The notes below the pieces were generated by a model, which was not told the DNA's origin, did not search any database, and worked only from the letters and a program-made list of their open reading frames with translations. Source: an uncultured Oscillospiraceae bacterium (GTDB taxonomy: Bacteria > Bacillota > Clostridia > Oscillospirales > Oscillospiraceae). From it: a DNA stretch of 31,251 nucleotides. Location: positions 1 to 31,251 of the forward strand of contig CANQKJ010000002.1 in NCBI GenBank assembly GCA_947624465.1. The letters run 5' to 3'. Shown here piece after piece: positions 24,450-31,251 of this stretch. Each line of letters starts with the position of its first letter. Position 1 is the first letter of the stretch. The translations under genes were made by a program, and so were the position numbers.

Positions 24450-25058
24450 TCAGCCGCCCGCCACGCCCAGCGCCTCCAGCCGTCTCACCGCCTGCTCATA
24501 GGACTCAAAGACGATCCCGCGGAACCCGAGGGCCTCTGCCGCCGCCACGTTCCGCTCCGTGTCGTCGATGAACACGCACTCCGCCGCGGTCAGGCCGAAG
24601 CGCTCCAAAAAGCGGGTGTAGATGGCCGGATCGGGCTTTGTGATCCTCTCCCGGTAGGACAGCAGCCCGCCGTCCATGTATTCCAGGAAGACCAGTGAAT
24701 CCCGGCACTCGTCATAGGCCTTTTTGGAGTAGTTCGACAGATAATAGACCCTGTACCCGGCCTCCTTCAGGCCCCTGATCCATGGGACGGCGTAATCCCG
24801 CACGGCGAGCATACCGCCGATGTTGGAGTACGCCCGGCGCAGATCCTCCCCGATCTCTGGGTCCAGGCCGGCAAAGGCTCTCAGCGCCTCTTCCTCCGTG
24901 ATATCGGCCCGCTCGAACTGCTCCCAGTAGGGGCTCAGCACGGACGCCTTGACGATCCTCCTGATACGGGGGGCGTCAAAGCCCTTTTCCGCGAGAAATT
25001 CCCCGATCCGAAAATCCGCCAGCACGTTCCCAATGTCAAATACGATATTTTTTATCAT
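24450..25058 (-). CDS. HAD-superfamily phosphatase (YihX-like)
   Basis: 202 residues. Haloacid-dehalogenase fold: motif I IVFDIGNVL with nucleophile Asp about residue 8, motif II LSNYS, motif III Lys in RITKPDPAIY, motif IV FIDDTERN. The DxG rather than DxD in motif I resembles YihX-type sugar-phosphate phosphatases, but the substrate cannot be read from sequence. The start at 25058 is preferred because GAGGA lies about 9 nt upstream; a TTG at 25073 overlaps that ribosome site. It follows the aldose epimerase by 53 bp in the same direction, so a sugar-related role is plausible. Confidence 0.88.
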   Translation of the reverse strand: MIKNIVFDIGNVLADFRIGEFLAEKGFDAPRIRRIVKASVLSPYWEQFERADITEEEALRAFAGLDPEIGEDLRRAYSNIGGMLAVRDYAVPWIRGLKEAGYRVYYLSNYSKKAYDECRDSLVFLEYMDGGLLSYRERITKPDPAIYTRFLERFGLTAAECVFIDDTERNVAAAEALGFRGIVFESYEQAVRRLEALGVAGG

Positions 25059-25111
25059 TTGAACTGTCCTCAAACTTTCTGCTCAATGCTGGGTGCCGGC
25101 ACCGGACGGGC

Positions 25112-25993
25112 TCACCGGGCAAAGGTGGTGGAGAGTGTCGTCGTCCAGCTCTCGCCCTTTTTCAGGGCCGCGGCGCAGGGGCGCTTCTCCCACTCCCGCG
25201 GGCCGTCCTCCTCGCCGGTCAGGCTGTGCCACGGCTCGATGCACACAAAGCGCACCGGCCGCGCTTTCGCGCTCCAGATCAGCACATAGGGATAGCCCTC
25301 GATGCCGCAGATGACGGCCCGGCCGCTGTCCTTTTCCACGATCGCCAGCGTACGGCTGCGCAGGTTGACCATGCAGTGGCTGTCGTTTTGGAACAGTTCG
25401 TCGGTGAGGGGGATGCCGCGGATGTTGCGGCCCAGGTAATAGCTGCGCCCGTTGAGCAGGCCGTTGGGCAGGGCGCTGACGCACAGCGGGCTCTCCTCCC
25501 GCTCAAAGCGGAACTCATAGTCGGCGGTGGTATGCCGCTCGTCAAAGGGCACCGCAAAGGCCGGGTGATACCCGATGCCAAAGCGCAGCGTGTCCTCGCC
25601 GGTGTTTTCCACCGTCAGGCTGTGGCGTATGGTGCGGTCGGACAGCGTAAAGGTGCTGCGCAGCACAAAATCGTAGGGCCAGAGCTTCAGCGTCTGCGCG
25701 TCCGCGGCAAGTTCAAAGGTCAGCGTATCGCCGGTGCGCCGCACCATCTTATGCTCCACGTCCCGGGCAAAGCCATGCTGTCCGCCGGGATACTCCGCGC
25801 CCTTGGCGAGCATCTTTCCGCCCGGCAGCTTGCCGGTATAGGGGAACAGGATGGGCGCGTGGCGGCCCCACACCGTTTTGTCCCCCTGCCATAACATCTC
25901 GGCCCCGCCGCGCTTGTCGATCACGCTCACCGCTTCGGCGCCGTGGGTGTCGACTGTCAGGCGCAGAAAATCGTTCTCAATGCTGTATCGCAT
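25112..25993 (-). CDS. Aldose 1-epimerase family protein
   Basis: 293 residues, of the LacX-like/galactose mutarotase type. Interconverts alpha and beta anomers of sugars. Visible motifs are MLWQGDKTVWGRHAPILFPY near the N-terminus, the catalytic His region GIGYHPAFAVPF, and WSAKARPVRFVCIEPWHSLT near the C-terminus. GGAGGATC lies directly upstream of the ATG. It is first in a two-gene operon with the HAD phosphatase, behind a consensus promoter at 26040-26068. Confidence 0.92.
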   Translation of the reverse strand: MRYSIENDFLRLTVDTHGAEAVSVIDKRGGAEMLWQGDKTVWGRHAPILFPYTGKLPGGKMLAKGAEYPGGQHGFARDVEHKMVRRTGDTLTFELAADAQTLKLWPYDFVLRSTFTLSDRTIRHSLTVENTGEDTLRFGIGYHPAFAVPFDERHTTADYEFRFEREESPLCVSALPNGLLNGRSYYLGRNIRGIPLTDELFQNDSHCMVNLRSRTLAIVEKDSGRAVICGIEGYPYVLIWSAKARPVRFVCIEPWHSLTGEEDGPREWEKRPCAAALKKGESWTTTLSTTFAR

Positions 25994-26039
25994 ATCGATC
26001 CTCCTCGCAGAGTGGTCTCACACACCTGTTTTCAGCCTC

Positions 26040-26068
26040 ATTGTATCTTATCGCCGCCCTGTTGTCAA
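26040..26068 (-). promoter_or_regulatory. Promoter of epimerase-phosphatase operon
   Basis: Minus strand: TTGACA (26063-26068), 17-nt spacer, TACAAT (26040-26045). Confidence 0.82.
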
Positions 26069-26140
26069 TTTTCCTTTCCCAGCGGGCGCCGCCCCTTTGC
26101 CCAGCCTCCCGGTTTGGAGGGGCGGCGCGGAAATCGAGAA

Positions 26141-26169
26141 TTGACGGCCTCGCGGCGATTTGATAGAAT
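26141..26169 (+). promoter_or_regulatory. Promoter of TauE/SafE permease gene
   Basis: TTGACG (26141-26146), 17-nt spacer, TAGAAT (26164-26169), about 65 bp before the start codon and divergent from the epimerase promoter. Confidence 0.75.
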
Positions 26170-26233
26170 GGAGGCGGCCGCAGTCCGGGGGCGCTTTGGC
26201 GCGATCCTCCCGGACGCGCGCGGGACAGAGAGG

Positions 26234-27028
26234 ATGAGGGTGTTGCTTGTCTTTTTCATCGTGAGCTTTCTTGCCAGCATCGTCGGCGCCATCTGCGGCA
26301 TCGGCGGCGGCGTCATCATCAAGCCGGTGCTGGATATGTTCCACCTGGCCAGCGTGTCCACCATCAGCTTCCTGTCCGGCTGCACGGTGCTGTCCATGAG
26401 CTGCTACTCCGTGGGCCGCTCCATGCTGTCCGGGGAGAAGCGGGTGGACGTAAAGACGGGCACCCCTCTCGCCGTGGGCGGGGCGGTGGGCGGCGTGGCG
26501 GGCAGGCAGATGTTCACTGCCGTCAAGGCCATGTTCGAAAACCAGAACACCGTGGGGGCGGTCCAGGCCTTCTGCCTCATGCTCATCACCCTGGGCACCC
26601 TGATCTACACCGTCAATAAAAAAAAGATCCGCACACACAAGGTCGGGAGCGCCGCCGTCTGTCTGGTCATCGGCCTGCTGCTGGGGATCATGTCCAGCTT
26701 TTTGGGCATCGGCGGGGGTCCTATCAACCTGGTGGTGCTGTACTTCTTCTTCAGTATGGATACCAAGACCGCCGCAGCCAACAGCCTGTACATCATCCTG
26801 TTCAGCCAGGCCGCCAGCCTGATCGCCACCCTGGTCACCCGGACCGTCCCGGAGTTTGAGGCCGCCGCCCTGATCCTCATGGTGGCGGGCGGCATCGGCG
26901 GCGGGATCGTGGGGCGGCTGGTGAACAGGCGGCTGGACAACGCGGCGGTGGAAAAGCTGTTCGTCGCGCTGATGGCGGTCATCATCGGCATCAGCGCCTG
27001 GAACGGCTGGCAGTACGCTTTTGGCTAA
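26234..27028 (+). CDS. TauE/SafE family membrane permease
   Basis: 264 residues with about eight hydrophobic segments in two similar halves. Each half carries a glycine-rich motif of the family: AICGIGGGVIIKP near the N-terminus and SFLGIGGGPINLV in the middle. The family exports or imports small anions such as sulfite, sulfoacetate or other organosulfur compounds; the substrate here is unknown. The ATG at 26234 touches GAGAGG, so the in-frame GTG at 26240 could be the true start. It stands alone, convergent with the KdpDE operon. Confidence 0.9.
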   Translation: MRVLLVFFIVSFLASIVGAICGIGGGVIIKPVLDMFHLASVSTISFLSGCTVLSMSCYSVGRSMLSGEKRVDVKTGTPLAVGGAVGGVAGRQMFTAVKAMFENQNTVGAVQAFCLMLITLGTLIYTVNKKKIRTHKVGSAAVCLVIGLLLGIMSSFLGIGGGPINLVVLYFFFSMDTKTAAANSLYIILFSQAASLIATLVTRTVPEFEAAALILMVAGGIGGGIVGRLVNRRLDNAAVEKLFVALMAVIIGISAWNGWQYAFG

Positions 27029-27032
27029 AGCC

Positions 27033-27066
27033 AAAGGGCCGGGCGCGGGGTCCGGTCCGGCCTTTG
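27033..27066. terminator. Bidirectional terminator between convergent genes
   Basis: AAAGGGCCGG and CCGGCCTTT can pair around a GC-rich loop, giving a short T tail in both directions between the permease and kdpE stops. Confidence 0.6.
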
Positions 27067-27071
27067 CCGGA

Positions 27072-27776
27072 TCACGCCCCGCTCTCTACCCGCAGCATCC
27101 GGTAGCCGATGCCGATGTGGGTCTGGATGAACCGGGGAGAGCCAGGGGCTCCCTCCAGTTTTTTGCGCAGAGTGGCCATGAACACCCGCAGGGAGGCCAC
27201 GTCGTTCTCCCAGCTGCTGCCCCACACGCTCTGGGTGATGAACTTGTGGGTGAGGACCTTGCCGGTGTTCCGGGCAAGCAGGCACAGCAGCTTGTACTCG
27301 ATGGGGGTGAGCCGCAGCTCCTCCCCGTTCAGAAAGGCGCAGCCGGAGGAGTAGTCCACCGTCAGCGGGCCGTTGACGTACACCGCCTCCTGGGCGGCGG
27401 TGCCCATGAGGGCCAGCCGGCGCTGGGTCACCCGGAGCCGGGCCAGCAGCTCCTCCACCGAAAAGGGCTTGGTCAGGTAGTCGTCCGCCCCGGCGTCCAG
27501 CGCCTCGATCTTGTCGGCGTCCTCGCTGCGGGCGCTGATGACGATGATGGGCGCGATGGACCACTCCCGCACCCGGCGGATGACCTCCACCCCGTCCATG
27601 TCCGGCAGGCCCAGGTCCAGCAGGATCACATCGGGGGCGTAAGAGACCGCCTCCAGCAGGGCGCCCTCACCGGTGGCGGCGGCGGAAAAGCGGTAGCCGT
27701 GGGCCTTCAGCGTGGCGGTGATCAGGTTGCGGATGGGGGGATCGTCCTCCACCACCAGGATCTGGGGCTTATTCAT
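27072..27776 (-). CDS. kdpE: OmpR-family response regulator KdpE
   Basis: 234 residues. Receiver domain with acidic pocket EDD (residues 10-12), phosphoacceptor Asp about residue 54 (ILLDLGLPDMDG) and Lys in TKPFSVEELLAR. The C-terminal winged helix is LTPIEYKLLCLLARNTGKVL, then VWGSSWENDVASLRVFMATL. The sequence is KdpE-like throughout. Its ATG overlaps the sensor kinase stop by 8 bp, so translation is coupled. No kdpFABC genes lie here; the neighbouring K+ system is Trk/Ktr, so TrkAH is the likely target. Confidence 0.93.
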   Translation of the reverse strand: MNKPQILVVEDDPPIRNLITATLKAHGYRFSAAATGEGALLEAVSYAPDVILLDLGLPDMDGVEVIRRVREWSIAPIIVISARSEDADKIEALDAGADDYLTKPFSVEELLARLRVTQRRLALMGTAAQEAVYVNGPLTVDYSSGCAFLNGEELRLTPIEYKLLCLLARNTGKVLTHKFITQSVWGSSWENDVASLRVFMATLRKKLEGAPGSPRFIQTHIGIGYRMLRVESGA

Positions 27777-28875
27777 GGAGCGTGACCTCCTCCAGCGGAA
27801 GTGTGAAGCGGAACACCGCGCCCTTTGGCCGGTTGTCCTCCACCCGGATGGAGCCGCCGTGGGCCTCCACGATGGCCTTGCACAGATAGAGGCCCAGCCC
27901 CAGGCTCCGCCGGTCGTCCCGGACGGGATTGGCGCCGTGATAGAACTTGTCGAAGATCAGCGCCTTCTCCCCGTCGGGGATGCCGGGGCCGTCGTCGGCC
28001 ACCGACACCTCCGCCATCTCCCCCCGCCGCCCCGCCGTCACGGTGATGGTGGACCCGGCCGGGGTGTACTTGGCGGCGTTGTCGATGAGGTTGACGATGA
28101 CCTGCACGATGAGCCGGGCGTCCGCCTTCACCAGCAGCAGCTCGTCCCCGCAGTCCACCCGGAGGGTATGGGAGGCGGCAGCCCGCTCGCCGTGGCGGAC
28201 GGCCTCCTCCACGATGTCGCTGAGCAGTTCGGCGGAGGGGCGCAGGGCCATACGGCCCTCCTCGATGCGGGTGGCGGACAGCAGGTTCTCCACCAGGCTC
28301 ACCAGCCACAGGGAGTCGTCGTAGATGTCGGAACAGAGCTGCCGGCGGGTCTCCTCGTCGAACTTGTCCCCGTTGCTGAGAAGGCTGCTGGCGTTGCCGG
28401 AGATGGTGGTGAGGGGGGTGCGCAGGTCGTGGGAGATGGTGCGCAGCAGGTCGGCCCGGAGCTGCTCGCTCCTGGCCAGCACCGCGGCCTCCTCCTTCTC
28501 CCTGGCGTTTTGCTCCGCCCTGGCCGCCTGCTCTTTGTACCGCAGGGCCAGGGTGCCGGTGATGTAGGCGGTGAGGAACATGACCACGAAGGTCACGGGA
28601 TAGCCCGGCTCGTAGGCGGTGAGGGTGAACCGCGGCTCGGTGAACAGAAAGTTGAAGATGATCACGCTGGCCGCGGCGGCGATCAGGCTGCACGCCCGGT
28701 GGGAGGCGGCCACGGAGATGAGCACCACGCCCAGGATATACACCATGATGATGTTGGCGTGGGTAAAGCCCAGCCGGTCGAACAGCAGGCTCAGGCCGGT
28801 GGCCGCCGTCAGGATGCCCGCGCTCTTCGCGGCGTCCATGAGGATGCTCCGGGCACGGGCGCGGTTTTTCTCCAT
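27769..28875 (-). CDS. kdpD: Short KdpD-like sensor histidine kinase
   Basis: 368 residues. It starts with the four membrane helices of the KdpD DUF4118 domain (NIIMVYILGVVLISVAAS, VTFVVMFLTAYITGTLAL), then a coiled linker (YKEQAARAEQNAREKEEAAV), the H-box ISHDLRTPLTTI (His about 149), the N-box NLIDNAAKYTP and ATP-lid motifs DDGPGIP and GLGLYLCK. Full KdpD is about 900 residues; the cytoplasmic KdpD sensor and Usp domains that bind nucleotides are missing here. GGGAGAG precedes the ATG at 28875. It follows trkA by 66 bp. Confidence 0.92.
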   Translation of the reverse strand: MEKNRARARSILMDAAKSAGILTAATGLSLLFDRLGFTHANIIMVYILGVVLISVAASHRACSLIAAAASVIIFNFLFTEPRFTLTAYEPGYPVTFVVMFLTAYITGTLALRYKEQAARAEQNAREKEEAAVLARSEQLRADLLRTISHDLRTPLTTISGNASSLLSNGDKFDEETRRQLCSDIYDDSLWLVSLVENLLSATRIEEGRMALRPSAELLSDIVEEAVRHGERAAASHTLRVDCGDELLLVKADARLIVQVIVNLIDNAAKYTPAGSTITVTAGRRGEMAEVSVADDGPGIPDGEKALIFDKFYHGANPVRDDRRSLGLGLYLCKAIVEAHGGSIRVEDNRPKGAVFRFTLPLEEVTLHE

Positions 28876-28941
28876 GGCGATCTCTCCCTTCGCGGGTCTC
28901 TGCTGGGATGATAACACGCCTTGCGCAAAAAATCCAGCGGC

Positions 28942-29589
28942 TCAGAACCGGAAGCACTTCTGGACCGCCTTCTCGTGGCCCAGCACCAGGATGGACCGCT
29001 CGGTGTCCAGCAGGGTGTCCGGCCCCACGTTCATGTTCAGCCGCCCGTTCTCCCGGACGGCCAGGATGTTGATATCGTATTTCCGCCGCACGTCCAGCTG
29101 GAGGACGGTCTTGCCCTTCCATGACTCCGGCACGGACAGCTCATAGATGGCGTAGCCGTCCTCCAGCTCGATGTAGTCCAGGATATGCTCCGAGGTGCAG
29201 CGGATGGCGGTCCAGGCCGCCAGCTGCTTCTCCGGGTAGACCACCTCGTCGGCCCCGTTGCGGAGCAAAAACTTCTCCTGCGTCCCCCGGGAGGCCCGGG
29301 CGATGACCTTTTTCGCCCCCAGGTCCTTCAGCAGCCAGGCGGTCTCCAGGGAGTTCTGGAAGTCGTCCCCGATGGCCACGATGCAGGCGTCGAAGCTGGG
29401 CACCCCCAGGGAGGAGAGGAATTCCTCGCTGGTGCTGTCGCCGATCTGGGCGGCGGTGACGAAGGGAAGCACGGCGTTCACCCGGTCCTCACAGCTGTCC
29501 ACCGCCATCACCTCGTGGCCCAGCTCGTTCAGCTTGGCGGCGATGTTGCTGCCGAACCGGCCCAATCCGATCAAAAGGATACTTTTCAT
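28942..29589 (-). CDS. trkA: Potassium uptake regulatory subunit, TrkA/KtrA type
   Basis: 215 residues. Cytoplasmic RCK protein that gates the K+ channel subunit. Rossmann nucleotide motif LLIGLGRFGSNIA at the N-terminus, acidic ribose-binding MAVDSCEDRV, then a C-terminal RCK_C domain (IELEDGYAIYELSVPESWKG, INILAVRENGRLNM). One RCK unit only, so KtrA-like in length. AGGAGG lies upstream of the ATG. 20 bp separate it from trkH. Confidence 0.94.
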   Translation of the reverse strand: MKSILLIGLGRFGSNIAAKLNELGHEVMAVDSCEDRVNAVLPFVTAAQIGDSTSEEFLSSLGVPSFDACIVAIGDDFQNSLETAWLLKDLGAKKVIARASRGTQEKFLLRNGADEVVYPEKQLAAWTAIRCTSEHILDYIELEDGYAIYELSVPESWKGKTVLQLDVRRKYDINILAVRENGRLNMNVGPDTLLDTERSILVLGHEKAVQKCFRF

Positions 29590-29609
29590 GACGGCCTCCT
29601 GTTCTCGTA

Positions 29610-30935
29610 TCAGCCTACGGTGATCCACTCCTGGGGCAGGCGGGCGGCGCTCCGCTTGCCGGACAGGGCCGCGAAGACGAGGGTGAGCCCGCCCACCCGG
29701 CCAAAATACATCAGCAGGATCAAAATGACCCTGGACAGGGCTCCCAGGGCGGGGGTGATGCCCAGCGTCAGCCCCACGGTGCCCACCGCCGAGGCGGTCT
29801 CGAACAGGCACACGGCCAGGGACAGGCCCTCCGCCCGACTGATGACGCAGCCCCCGGCCAGGAACAGGGCCAGGTACATGGCCAGCACGGCCACGGCCTG
29901 CCGGACGGCCCCGTCCTCCAGGCGGCGGCCGAAGAACTGGGTATGCTCCCGGCGGCGGAACACGGCCAAAGCGGTGGCCAGCAGGACGGCCAGGGTGGTG
30001 GTCTTCATGCCGCCGGCGGTGGAGCCGGGGGAGCCCCCCACCAGCATGAGCAGGATGAGCATCCCCTGCCCCACGCCGCTCATGGCGGTGAGATCGGCGG
30101 TATTGAAGCCCGCCGTCCGGGCGGTGACCGACTGGAACAGGGAGGCCCACAGCCGCTCCGGCAGGGGGAGGGCGGCGAACTCCCCGAAAAAGAAATACAC
30201 CGCCGGGAGGGCGATGAGCAGGGCGCTGGTGACCAGCACCACCTTGGTCTGCATCCGGTATTTCCTCACCCGGAGGCCGTTGTCCCGCACGTCCCCCCAC
30301 ACCAGAAAGCCGATGCCGCCCACGATGATGAGGACCATCACCGCCAGGTTCACCACAGGCTGGGCGGCAAAGCCCGTCAGGGAGGAGTAGGGGGCCTCGG
30401 TCCCCATCAGGTCGAACCCGGCGTTGCAGAAGGCGGAGACCGAGTGGAACAGGGCGTACCACAGTCCCTTCCCGAACCCAAACCTCCCGCAGAACACCGG
30501 GGCCAGCGCCAGAGCGCCCAGCAGCTCGAACAGGGCGGTCATTTTGATGACGAACCGCCCCAGCCTGACGATGCCCCCCAGCTGCGGGGCGGAGAGGGCC
30601 TCCTGCATGGTGGAGCGCTGCTTGAGGCTCACCCGGCTGCCCGCGGCGGAGAACGCCGCCATGGCCACCGTCACCACCCCCATGCCGCCGATCTGGATGA
30701 GGCAGAGGATGACCGCCTGACCGAAGGGGGACCAGGACAGGGCGGTGTCCCGGACCACCAGCCCGGTGACGCACACGGCGGAGGTGGAGGTGAACAGCGC
30801 CTCCAGCGGGGAGGCGGCCTTCCCGCCGGCGGAGGCGAAGGGCAGCATGAGCAGCGCCGTGCCCAGCAGGATCAGCGCCGCGAACCCCAGAATGATGAGC
30901 TGAGAGGTGCTCAGCCGTTTTTCCAGCAGCCTCAT
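29610..30935 (-). CDS. trkH: Potassium uptake membrane subunit, TrkH/KtrB type
   Basis: 441 residues. K+ translocating subunit with four M1-P-M2 repeats. Selectivity-filter loops are visible: TSTSAVCVTGL, SVSAFCNAGFDLM, ARTAGFNTADL, TASAVGTVGLT. The intramembrane gate region GGSPGSTAGGMKTTT lies in the third repeat. The ATG at 30935 is chosen because GGGAGG lies about 10 nt upstream; a frame from 30968 would start inside an operator-like repeat. It heads a four-gene operon trkH-trkA-kdpD-kdpE. Confidence 0.94.
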   Translation of the reverse strand: MRLLEKRLSTSQLIILGFAALILLGTALLMLPFASAGGKAASPLEALFTSTSAVCVTGLVVRDTALSWSPFGQAVILCLIQIGGMGVVTVAMAAFSAAGSRVSLKQRSTMQEALSAPQLGGIVRLGRFVIKMTALFELLGALALAPVFCGRFGFGKGLWYALFHSVSAFCNAGFDLMGTEAPYSSLTGFAAQPVVNLAVMVLIIVGGIGFLVWGDVRDNGLRVRKYRMQTKVVLVTSALLIALPAVYFFFGEFAALPLPERLWASLFQSVTARTAGFNTADLTAMSGVGQGMLILLMLVGGSPGSTAGGMKTTTLAVLLATALAVFRRREHTQFFGRRLEDGAVRQAVAVLAMYLALFLAGGCVISRAEGLSLAVCLFETASAVGTVGLTLGITPALGALSRVILILLMYFGRVGGLTLVFAALSGKRSAARLPQEWITVG

Positions 30936-30961
30936 GTCCCCGCGCCTCCCCAGGTTCGATA

Positions 30962-30976
30962 CTGTCATTGTGACAG
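30962..30976. promoter_or_regulatory. Inverted repeat upstream of trkH
   Basis: CTGTCA, TTG, TGACAG forms a perfect 6-3-6 inverted repeat 27 bp before the trkH start. It could be an operator for the operon. No clear -10/-35 pair is visible in 30936-31080. Confidence 0.4.
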
Positions 30977-31080
30977 AACTTCCATTAAATGTGTGTTAAC
31001 GATGGGGCGGCGGCATAAAGATTCCGTTAAGAGCGGCCGTCGTTGACACGGACCGCGTTTTTCCCATTTGCGTCGGGCTT

Positions 31081-31251
31081 TCAGCCCGCGCCCTTCCCGG
31101 CGGCCTCAGCCGGTTCCCGGATGAGGCCCGACGCCCGCTTCCATCTGCCTGACAGCAGGCGTGTGGAGAACAGGATGGAGCGCAGCACCCAGTCGGAGCA
31201 CATACCGATCCAATAGCCCATGGCGCCCAGCTCCGGCAGGCCGGGGAGCCT
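31081..31251 (-). CDS. MATE-family efflux transporter, C-terminal fragment
   Basis: The last 57 residues of a protein entering from beyond the window, ending at the TGA at 31081-31083. The sequence ELGAMGYWIGMCSDWVLRSI, then LFSTRLLSGRWKRASGLI, matches the last membrane helix and basic tail of MATE (NorM/DinF-like) Na+- or H+-coupled exporters. Transcribed toward trkH. The fragment is short, so family assignment is probable rather than certain. Confidence 0.7.
   Translation of the reverse strand, partial: RLPGLPELGAMGYWIGMCSDWVLRSILFSTRLLSGRWKRASGLIREPAEAAGKGAG

Overview
The window looks like chromosome from a high-GC anaerobic gut Firmicute of the Clostridia, most likely Oscillospiraceae (Flavonifractor/Lawsonibacter/Intestinimonas-like). 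That placement is inferred from GC-rich codon use with strong AGGAGG ribosome sites, a giant prepilin-type surface protein next to a small serine recombinase, and a KdpDE-TrkAH operon. No marker gene allows a species call.

Layout. (1) 1-1957: 5' part of a GH2 beta-galactosidase (lacZ) on the minus strand, cut by the window edge. (2) 2041-2131: terminator and 3' half of a tRNA-Thr gene. (3) 2115-12839: a unit bounded by ~237-bp direct repeats. It holds a pilin-anchored surface protein of about 3,150 codons made of five similar modules (broken in this sequence by two compensating 1-nt frameshifts), a 115-bp promoter segment between inverted recombination sites, and a resolvase/invertase-type serine recombinase. 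(4) 13129-19170: a LacI-controlled maltodextrin operon (solute-binding lipoprotein, two permeases, regulator, MalQ). (5) 19175-23987: two unrecognised genes, two small excisionase-like HTH proteins, a divergent Xre regulator and a tyrosine integrase. (6) 24086-24241: intact tRNA-Thr(GGT) and tRNA-Asp(GTC). (7) 24450-31083: HAD phosphatase and aldose epimerase, a TauE/SafE permease, a KdpE/KdpD two-component pair with TrkA/TrkH potassium uptake, and the 3' end of a MATE transporter.

Regions 2-5 read as a 22.0-kb integrative island in the 3' half of a tRNA-Thr gene. The integrase lies beside the intact tRNA, the 3' half of a tRNA-Thr is repeated 22.0 kb away in the same orientation, and the GTATGGGTTT direct repeats expected of integrase arm sites occur at both ends. 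A third copy of the end sequence at 12603-12839 suggests two units side by side. The ancestral order was probably tRNA-Asp, tRNA-Thr, lacZ.

The most striking feature is a probable ON/OFF switch for the giant surface protein. A near-consensus promoter (TTGAAT, 17 nt, TATAAT) lies between two inversely oriented 30-bp dyad sites that share a GT central dinucleotide. The adjacent serine recombinase gene carries one of these sites inside its own 3' coding end. Inversion would turn the promoter away from the surface-protein gene and also replace the recombinase's last 13 residues with 20 others. As sequenced, the switch is in the ON orientation.
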